A stretch of 64,000 nt of DNA from Alphaproteobacteria bacterium (GTDB taxonomy: Bacteria > Pseudomonadota > Alphaproteobacteria > CACIAM-22H2), in NCBI GenBank assembly GCA_016793165.1, contig JAEULA010000028.1, forward strand, positions 1 to 64,000. The letters are read 5' to 3'. Positions 59,195 to 64,000 of this stretch are shown here, piece by piece; the stretch's first letter is position 1, and each line of letters begins with the position of its first letter. The position numbers were made by a program, and so were the translations under genes. The notes under the pieces were generated by a model. The model ran no database searches. It was not told the DNA's origin and saw only the letters and a program-made list of their open reading frames with translations.

Positions 59195-60049
59195 TCATCG
59201 GAACCCCGGCGGCGGCCCAGGGGGCGGCGGCGGCGGGGGAGCAGGCGGCGGTGGTGGCGGCGGTGGCGGCCCCGGCGGTGGCGCCGGCGGCGGCGGTGGC
59301 GGCGGCGGGCCCGGCGGCGGTGGCGGAGGAGGAGGCGGTGGCGGCGGTGGCGGCGGTGGCGGTGGCGGCGGTGGCGGCGGGGCCGCAACCTCGCGCGGCG
59401 TCGCATCCTCGACGTTGCGAACGCGTGCCGCCGCGCTGGCGACGTGCGATGTCGGCAACGCCGTCGCGAAGAACCGCGGGAACAGCAGGTATGGGTTGAT
59501 GAAGACGACTTCGCTGACGATGACGCTGTCTTGGAGGCCCACCGTCATCGGCACGGTGGCCTGGTTCGGCAGCACGTTCGCGAATACCGGCGCGGCACCG
59601 ACAACGCCCAGCCCGGAGGTGAGCGTCGCGTTCGGATGGCCGATGTCGCAGCGCCCGACGGGCGCCGGGACGTACTCGTAGTCCCACTTCTGCTGCCACG
59701 CGATCTTGGGCCCGCGACCATCGGGATTGGTCACGCCGGACAGGACGAAGCTGCTGACGCCGCAGATGTTGTACGGCCGCATCATCTGCCAGGCCGCTTG
59801 GTACACCTCCGCCGGGCTGGTCAGCGTGCCGTAATCCACGACGCCTCGATCCGAGGCGGCCAGGTCGGCAAGCCTGAATGCCGCCTCGCGCACGCGCATC
59901 TGCGCCAGCGTGTATTGCGTCAGGTCGTAGCCGACGCCGGCCGCCATGATGATCACCGGCGAGACCAACGCCGCCTCGACCGCGGAGATGCCGCGCCGCG
60001 ACCGCATGGAGGCGCCACGTTCCGGTGGCGGGGGATCAGAACGGCTCAT
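59195..60049 (-). CDS. TadE-like pseudopilin with a 53-proline C-terminal tail
   Basis: Protein of 284 residues. A basic leader (RSRRGISAVEAALVSPVIIM) with a Glu five residues into the hydrophobic core is typical of TadE/TadF-type pseudopilins. A soluble part of about 170 residues follows, with Cys at NICGVSS and VGRCDIGHP. The last 61 residues are unusual: from 59380 down to 59207, 58 codons include 53 prolines, split by single Gly or Ala residues into runs of 23, 8, 3, 9, 7 and 3, then GFR. It overlaps the TadE gene by 14 bases and is followed by the TadG gene 11 bases on. The tail may span the cell wall; EF-P would be needed to translate it. Confidence 0.85.
   Translation of the reverse strand: MSRSDPPPPERGASMRSRRGISAVEAALVSPVIIMAAGVGYDLTQYTLAQMRVREAAFRLADLAASDRGVVDYGTLTSPAEVYQAAWQMMRPYNICGVSSFVLSGVTNPDGRGPKIAWQQKWDYEYVPAPVGRCDIGHPNATLTSGLGVVGAAPVFANVLPNQATVPMTVGLQDSVIVSEVVFINPYLLFPRFFATALPTSHVASAAARVRNVEDATPREVAAPPPPPPPPPPPPPPPPPPPPPPPGPPPPPPPPAPPPGPPPPPPPPPAPPPPPPPGPPPGFR
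59207..59380. repeat. Trinucleotide repeat encoding the polyproline tail
   Basis: On the plus strand the block is almost pure CGG/TGG/AGG triplets for 174 bases, read as CCN proline codons on minus. The mix of third bases (mainly CCG, also CCA and CCT) shows it is not a perfect slippage product, but length changes between strains are likely. Confidence 0.85.
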
Positions 60050-60548
60050 TCCGCCTCACCAACTGCGCGTGCATCGTGATCGAGGGGCAGGTCGAAATCC
60101 CGAGCAGGCCGCAGACGGCGGCCTGCGCGAGGAACTGATGCCTGTAGGTGGCGGAGAACTGGACGATCTCGCCGGTCGCGCCCGGATCGTTGGTTCGGCA
60201 CGAGGCGGGAGACGCCGTGAGCTGCGCCGCCGATGCGCAGGCGGCGATCCCAAGGGTCAGGTTCGCACGCGTGATGAGCGGATCGCTGATCGCGTAGAAA
60301 TTGGTCTCGAATGCCACGCGCCGAGCCGCCGTATCGGTTGGATTTGCCCCGCCGGTGACCGCGGTCCGGCTCGAATCGTCGAGCGCGGTGTCGATCACGG
60401 ATTTCGCGGCGATCGCGTACAGGATCTCGAAGGCCAGGAGAAGCGTGCCGAAGAAGACCGGCGCCATCAGGGCGAATTCGAGCGCAGGGCTTCCCTTGCG
60501 GTCGCGCAAGATCCGTCGAAAGCGCCGTGTTGCCGGGGGCCGCATCAT
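60036..60548 (-). CDS. tadE: TadE-like pilus assembly protein
   Basis: Protein of 170 residues. A basic N-terminus precedes DRKGSPALEFALMAPVFFGTLLLAFEILY, where Gly-Ser followed by Glu at the +5 position is the TadE prepilin-like processing site and the helix that inserts it in the membrane. The rest is extracytoplasmic with Cys pairs (ACASAAQ, SCRTND, VCGLLGIS, TCPS). Its ATG at 60548 (or the adjacent one at 60545) is 5 bases after the TPR gene's stop. It overlaps the polyproline gene by 14 bases. Confidence 0.88.
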   Translation of the reverse strand: MMRPPATRRFRRILRDRKGSPALEFALMAPVFFGTLLLAFEILYAIAAKSVIDTALDDSSRTAVTGGANPTDTAARRVAFETNFYAISDPLITRANLTLGIAACASAAQLTASPASCRTNDPGATGEIVQFSATYRHQFLAQAAVCGLLGISTCPSITMHAQLVRRNEPF

Positions 60549-60553
60549 GCGCG

Positions 60554-61495
60554 TCAGCCGCCCATCCCCGCGAGCGCCTCGGCGGGATTGGGCATGCGCC
60601 GGAGCACCTCGTAGAAGCGGAGGTTGTTCTGGACGGTCTCCTCGTCGAGATCGCGGCGGCTGATCGACGCGGCAAGTTCGCCGTTGCCCATCAGCCCATA
60701 GATGAGCGCGAGATTCTGTCGCAGGCGCTTCGTCGCGTTCGGCGCCGTGGCCATCGGGTACATGATCTCGACGGCGCGCGCGAAGTTGCCGGCGAAGGCG
60801 TGCGACAGCGCGAGATTGTTCTGCGCCCGCGCGTCCCCCGGGGCGACCTCGAGCGCTGCCATGTACGACGACTGCGCCTGATCGAATCGTCCGGTCAGAT
60901 CGAGCGCGACGCCGCGCCCGATGAGCGCGCGGACGTTGCGCGGGTTGACGTCCAACGCCTTGTCGAAGAACGACGCGCTCTCGCTCGGCCGCCGCAGCTT
61001 GAAGAACAGTCGTCCGAGCGCGACGTAGCCCGCCTCGCGGACCTGCGGATCCTGCTCCTGCAGCGACGCGTTGATCGCTTCGTAGGCCTGGTCGTAGTCG
61101 CCGGCATCGGTCAGCGCCTCGCCGAGTTCGATGCGCAGGGGGGGGTTCGTTCCGGCGGCGGTCAGCGCGGCGCGCAACAGCCGGACGGCGACCTCGATCT
61201 CGCCATTGGCGCGCGCCGCGCGCGCGCGGGCGATCAGATCGGCGGACGAGTTGGGATCGCCGGCCTGATCGGTCGCGACCGCACGCGGACCCGGCTCTGT
61301 CGCCGTCATGCCCAGGCATCCGGCCAGCAGGAACGTCGTCGCGACCAGGCAGATCAACGACCGGACGTAGCGGCGCGTCGCGCCGCAATGGTGCTGCGGG
61401 CAGGACTCAGCACCGCTTGTCAAGCCGCTGTTCAATCTGAAATTTTCGACCATCACCGACGGCTGCAACCAGCCATTGCCTGGGATTGTGATCAT
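60554..61495 (-). CDS. tadD: TPR lipoprotein, TadD-like
   Basis: Protein of 313 residues. The lipobox LAGC (Cys about residue 60) after the hydrophobic SLICLVATTFLL marks an outer-membrane lipoprotein; the 40 residues before the hydrophobic core are unusually long, so a later start may be used. TPR units follow: ADLIARARAARANGEIEVAV, LGRLFFKLRRPSESASFFDKAL, GVALDLTGRFDQAQSSYMAALE and NLALSHAFAGNFARAVEIM. TadD is the pilotin-like partner of the secretin in Tad pili. The ATG at 61495 has GAGAGG eight bases upstream. It heads the minus-strand arm and is divergent from flp. Confidence 0.87.
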   Translation of the reverse strand: MITIPGNGWLQPSVMVENFRLNSGLTSGAESCPQHHCGATRRYVRSLICLVATTFLLAGCLGMTATEPGPRAVATDQAGDPNSSADLIARARAARANGEIEVAVRLLRAALTAAGTNPPLRIELGEALTDAGDYDQAYEAINASLQEQDPQVREAGYVALGRLFFKLRRPSESASFFDKALDVNPRNVRALIGRGVALDLTGRFDQAQSSYMAALEVAPGDARAQNNLALSHAFAGNFARAVEIMYPMATAPNATKRLRQNLALIYGLMGNGELAASISRRDLDEETVQNNLRFYEVLRRMPNPAEALAGMGG

Positions 61496-61518
61496 ACGCG
61501 CACCTCTCAGGCCCACAA

Positions 61519-61550
61519 GGTTAATCCACAGTTGTTAACCCTAAGTTTAC
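61519..61550. promoter_or_regulatory. CtrA-like box and dyad between the two Tad arms
   Basis: TTAA-N7-TTTAC at 61535-61550 differs from the CtrA consensus TTAA-N7-TTAAC at one base. It overlaps the inverted repeat GGTTAA-N10-TTAACC (61519-61540). The site is 40 bases from the TadD-like start and 160 bases from flp. CtrA controls the pilin gene in Caulobacter, so cell-cycle control is plausible. Confidence 0.5.
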
Positions 61551-61642
61551 GGCGCTTCGGGTACTACTACGTACGGCTTCAGATGTAGATCTGAGACAAA
61601 AGGAAACCTTGAATTAAGGAAACTCGGTTTCTCTTGTGCCCG

Positions 61643-61673
61643 AGACCACGAGGTCTACGGTTCTCATTTGAGA
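61643..61673 (+). promoter_or_regulatory. Two small hairpins in the flp leader
   Basis: AGACC-ACGA-GGTCT (61643-61656) and TCTCA-TT-TGAGA (61662-61673) are perfect stems of five pairs ending 36 bases before the flp ATG. The Shine-Dalgarno AGGAG is nine bases from the ATG and outside both. They may stabilise the pilin message. Confidence 0.45.
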
Positions 61674-61709
61674 GGGCCGAATTCAGCACCCAACTCGATA
61701 GGAGATCCC

Positions 61710-61907
61710 ATGTTCCATTCGCTTCGCGCATTTGCTGAACGCACCGTCGCCCGCCTCCATTCCGCGGTCATCGACCGCGAAGGCGCGACGGCGATCGAGT
61801 ATGGTCTTCTCGCGGCGCTGATCGCGGTGGTGATCATCACGGCGGTCTCGTCCGTCGGCACCAACCTCGGCACGACCTTCAACGCGGTCGCCAACAAGTT
61901 GACCTGA
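61710..61907 (+). CDS. flp: Flp-type pilin
   Basis: Precursor of 65 residues, normal for Flp pilins. The leader ends at Gly25, and cleavage before ATAIEYGLLAALIAVVIIT gives a mature subunit with Glu at +5 and Tyr next to it, the hallmark Flp motif. AGGAGATCCC gives a strong ribosome site, as expected for an abundant product. The prepilin peptidase gene follows 56 bases on, with a stem-loop between. It assembles into the Tad pilus used in attachment and biofilm formation. Confidence 0.97.
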   Translation: MFHSLRAFAERTVARLHSAVIDREGATAIEYGLLAALIAVVIITAVSSVGTNLGTTFNAVANKLT

Positions 61908-61918
61908 CGCTCGACAAG

Positions 61919-61939
61919 GGGCGGCGGCGCAGGCCGCCC
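61919..61939 (+). promoter_or_regulatory. Stem-loop between flp and the prepilin peptidase gene
   Basis: GGGCGGC, loop of 7, GCCGCCC starting 11 bases past the flp stop. There is no T-run. It would let most transcripts end or be protected at the 3' end of the pilin message, keeping the peptidase at a lower level. Confidence 0.6.
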
Positions 61940-61963
61940 GCGAGCCGTCGGGAACGGAGCGGA

Positions 61964-62518
61964 ATGACGATGTCCCCGGCGACGAGCAGCCTGATGCCTC
62001 TGCTTTCACAGAGCGCGTACTGGCTGATCGTCGCCGGTCTCGTCTTCTCCTGCCTCACCGATCTGCGATACCGGATCGTCTGCAATGAAGCCTGCCTCGC
62101 GGTCCTGCTGGCCGCGGGGATCCTGGCCGTCGATCACGGGCTCCCGTCGTCCATCGGATGGATGGCCTACGGCGCCATGTTCGTCACAGTCCTTTCGATG
62201 TCCCTCGCCGGCATGATGGGCGGCGGCGACACCAAGCTGATCTTCGCGCTGCTCCCGAGCCTGACGGCCTGGGGCTGCCTTCAGTTCGCCGTCGTCATGT
62301 GCCTAGTGGGTGGGGTGATCGGTCTCATCGTTCTCGCGCTTTCGCGGATCCTCCGCCGGCACGACGCCGCGGCCTCCGCGCCGAGAGTTCTCGTCGGAGG
62401 CCGCCACGGCCCCTTCAGCCGCTGGCTGCGCCATGAGCGCGCGCGGCTTCGCCGCGGCCGCTCCATTCCATACGTCCCCGCCATTGCCATCGGTTGGCTG
62501 GCCGCCACACAGAGTTGA
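61964..62518 (+). CDS. cpaA: Prepilin peptidase (A24), CpaA/TadV-like
   Basis: Membrane protease of 184 residues with four to six helices. The two catalytic Asp are in SCLTDLRYRIVCNEAC (Asp about 33) and MGGGDTKLIFAL (GGGDTK, about 86-92), the standard GxGD-type pair. It cleaves the Flp leader and probably those of the TadE-like pseudopilins. GGAGCGG is upstream of the ATG; another ATG six bases later is possible. CpaB follows 16 bases after its stop. Confidence 0.94.
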   Translation: MTMSPATSSLMPLLSQSAYWLIVAGLVFSCLTDLRYRIVCNEACLAVLLAAGILAVDHGLPSSIGWMAYGAMFVTVLSMSLAGMMGGGDTKLIFALLPSLTAWGCLQFAVVMCLVGGVIGLIVLALSRILRRHDAAASAPRVLVGGRHGPFSRWLRHERARLRRGRSIPYVPAIAIGWLAATQS

Positions 62519-62534
62519 GCAAGAGGTCTGACCC

Positions 62535-63461
62535 ATGCGCTTCGTCCTTCTTCTGGGAGGTGCACTGCTCCTCGGCGGTGCCGCGGCACTCCTCTACTTC
62601 GTCTCCGCCCCTGGCCCGCAGGCGCCCGCGCCGACGCCGATCGCGGCGGACACCCCTGCCCCCGCCCCGCCGCCCCGCCGCCTCGCGGTGCTGGCCGCCG
62701 CGCGCGCGATGCCGTTCGGCACGCTGCTTCGCCGCGAGGATCTGCAATGGGTCGACCTTCCCGACGGCGCCGACACGTCCGGGCTGTTCGTCCGCGGCGT
62801 CGTGCCCGACGACGAGCTCTACGGCGCAGCCCTGCGCGCAGCCGTGACCGAGGGCCAGCAGATCGGCTCGACGATGGTGGTTCGTCCCGGCGATCGCGCC
62901 TTCCTCGCCTCGGTGCTTGCGGCCGGCATGCGCGCCGTCTCCATCAATCTCGCCCAGGGATCCGCGGTCGGCGGGCTGGTGCAGCCCGGCGACATCGTCG
63001 ACGTCCTGCTCCTGCAGTCCTTCGGACAGGAGCCGCCGCTGTCGCCGCGCCGCGCCGCCAGCGAGACGATCCTGAACAATATCCGCGTCATCGCCATCGA
63101 CCAGCGCCTGCTGCCGACCCCGATCCGGCCGAGCGAGGACGCGCCGGGCGCCGTCCGCGGCGGCGCGCCGCCGTCCGATCCGCGCGCCCAGCGGAACATC
63201 ACCGTCGAAGTGTCGGCGGAGGATTCCGAGCGCCTTCTGCTCGCCAACGAGCTGGGCCGGCTCGATCTCGCCCTGCGCAGCGCCGATACCAAGAGCGAGC
63301 CGGACCGCCAGCGGCCCACCTGGGCCGACGCCGCGTCCGCCGCCCTCAACCCGAACAATCGGCAGGGCCAGCGCGCGGTCGTTGAGGTTCCGTCCACACT
63401 TACCGTTTACCGTGGCAATCGTGTCGACCGCATTGACCTTAACGGCGGTGCCCCTAAATGA
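62535..63461 (+). CDS. cpaB: Flp pilus assembly protein CpaB/RcpC
   Basis: Protein of 308 residues. One N-terminal helix (LLLGGALLLGGAAALLYFV) and a Pro/Ala-rich linker precede the SAF-like domain: VLAAARAMPFGTLLRREDL and TEGQQIGSTMVVRPGDRAFLA. The RcpC domain then reads VSINLAQGSAVGGLVQPGDIVDVLLLQS and NIRVIAID. It is periplasmic and links the inner-membrane machinery to the secretin. Its stop overlaps the next ATG (ATGA). Confidence 0.94.
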   Translation: MRFVLLLGGALLLGGAAALLYFVSAPGPQAPAPTPIAADTPAPAPPPRRLAVLAAARAMPFGTLLRREDLQWVDLPDGADTSGLFVRGVVPDDELYGAALRAAVTEGQQIGSTMVVRPGDRAFLASVLAAGMRAVSINLAQGSAVGGLVQPGDIVDVLLLQSFGQEPPLSPRRAASETILNNIRVIAIDQRLLPTPIRPSEDAPGAVRGGAPPSDPRAQRNITVEVSAEDSERLLLANELGRLDLALRSADTKSEPDRQRPTWADAASAALNPNNRQGQRAVVEVPSTLTVYRGNRVDRIDLNGGAPK

Positions 63462-64000
63462 CGTTTCGTTCACCCCATCCGTTCACCATGTGGCTCGCGG
63501 CCGGTCTCGCCGCGCTGCTTGCTGCTGGTGGCGTCCACGCGCAGCAGCGTCAGGCCCCGCCGGCCCAGCAGGCGCCGCGCGAGATCCGCGAGATCGCCGT
63601 CCAGCAGAACAGCGGCGAGCTGATCCAGCTTCCCGCCCCCGCGACCAGCGTTCTCGTGGCCAATCCCGACATCGCGGACGTGCAGGCGCCGACGGCGACG
63701 ACGCTGATGGTGTTCGGCCGCAAGCCCGGCCGGACGTCGATCTACGCGCTCGGCGCGAGCGGCCAGGCCCTGGCGTCGCTGACCGTGCGCGTCACCCACG
63801 ATCTCGGTGACCTGCGCGCGCTGCTGGGCGCCCAGACTCCCAATTCGACGATCTCGGTCACGTCGACGCCGCAGGGCATCGTCCTTGGCGGCTCCGCGCC
63901 GACGCCGGCGGAAGCGCTGCGCATCCGCGATCTGACCAAGCGCTTCATCAACAAGGACGACGAGGTCATCGACAACATGACCGTCAGCGGCGCCACGCAG
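63458..64000 (+). CDS. cpaC: Type II/III secretion system secretin, CpaC/RcpA-like, N-terminal part (cut by window edge)
   Basis: The first 181 residues are present. A signal peptide (WLAAGLAALLAAGGVHAQQ) is followed by the BON/pilus-retraction-type domain with ATSVLVANPDIADVQAPTATTLMVFGRKPGRTSIYAL, the entry domain typical of CpaC, and then a strand run beginning SVTSTPQGIVLGGSAPTPAEALRIRDL. The ATG overlaps the CpaB stop. The pore-forming secretin domain lies right of the window. It forms the outer-membrane channel of the Tad pilus. Confidence 0.9.
   Translation, partial: MTFRSPHPFTMWLAAGLAALLAAGGVHAQQRQAPPAQQAPREIREIAVQQNSGELIQLPAPATSVLVANPDIADVQAPTATTLMVFGRKPGRTSIYALGASGQALASLTVRVTHDLGDLRALLGAQTPNSTISVTSTPQGIVLGGSAPTPAEALRIRDLTKRFINKDDEVIDNMTVSGATQ

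Noticed and set aside
59207..59380. Triplet repeat as a possible CRISPR or intergenic satellite
   Set aside because: No spaced repeats; it is in frame inside the TadE-like gene.
59090..60079. Long plus-strand reading frames rich in Arg, Gly and Trp across the pilus genes
   Set aside because: They are reverse readings of the polyproline and TadG genes; no ribosome site or domain, and the minus-strand genes are certain.
1..64000. tRNA, rRNA, insertion sequences, phage genes, toxin-antitoxin pairs or attachment sites
   Set aside because: No cloverleaf, transposase, integrase or flanking direct repeat was recognised; the base composition is even across the window.

Overview
The window is a GC-rich (clearly above 65% by eye), gene-dense stretch of a bacterial chromosome, most likely from an alphaproteobacterium. 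This rests on the codon bias, the many solute-binding-protein transporters (ABC carbohydrate, ABC peptide, TRAP), a Tad/Cpa (Flp) pilus locus with a CtrA-like box, and frequent ATGA/GTGA stop-start overlaps. A soil or freshwater Rhodospirillales/Reyranella-like lineage fits, but the genus cannot be fixed from the sequence. I see no rRNA, tRNA, CRISPR array, insertion sequence or phage gene, and no gap between genes longer than about 210 bases.

Layout. 1-5332 (minus): a tightly coupled catabolic operon reading enolase-superfamily dehydratase, GntR/FCD regulator, carbohydrate-type binding protein, two permeases and a GMC oxidoreductase cut by the window edge; an AT-rich palindrome at its head is a candidate operator. 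5416-7723 (minus): methyltransferase and M24 peptidase-fold hydrolase. 7795-9160 (plus): two carboxymuconolactone-decarboxylase-like genes. 9186-13213 (minus): TRAP transporter operon with a small coiled-coil protein and a class II aldolase. 13400-19747: two related small proteins resembling the TIGR04076 family, a very large VanZ/O-antigen-ligase-like fusion, an AllA-like protein and a second VanZ protein. 19847-35616: an amide/peptide scavenging island with amidohydrolase, amidase, aspartoacylase-like and M81 (MlrC-like) hydrolases, three EamA exporters, a complete Dpp-type ABC importer and two PLP enzymes. 35746-38096: a PEP-CTERM protein and a class III aminotransferase. 38155-40192 (minus): CobW/COG0523 metallochaperone with a WD40 protein. 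40316-48930: two paralogous binding proteins, a D-cysteine-desulfhydrase-like enzyme, a second enolase-superfamily enzyme, an SDR, two sugar permeases and two unrecognised cytoplasmic proteins. 49055-57277: an orphan PAS histidine kinase, a Gld-type ABC exporter with GldG-like and DUF4340 subunits, two cyclophilins and a NarL-type regulator. 57480-64000: the Tad pilus locus in two divergent arms (TadD-like, TadE, a TadE-like protein with a polyproline tail, TadG on minus; Flp, CpaA, CpaB, CpaC on plus, the last running off the end).

How the genes work together. Most of the window is devoted to importing and degrading small organic compounds: each transporter sits with one or a few matching enzymes (dehydratase, aldolase, SDR, GMC oxidase, amidases, aminotransferases). 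Neither carbohydrate-type ABC system has its own ATPase in view. Several genes for abundant exported proteins (binding proteins and the Flp pilin) are followed at once by a strong stem-loop, a recurring arrangement that would let the first product exceed its operon partners. The least explained parts are the two cytoplasmic proteins at the end of the second sugar operon, the VanZ/Wzy fusion with its TIGR04076-like neighbours, and the 53-proline tail of a TadE-like pseudopilin.
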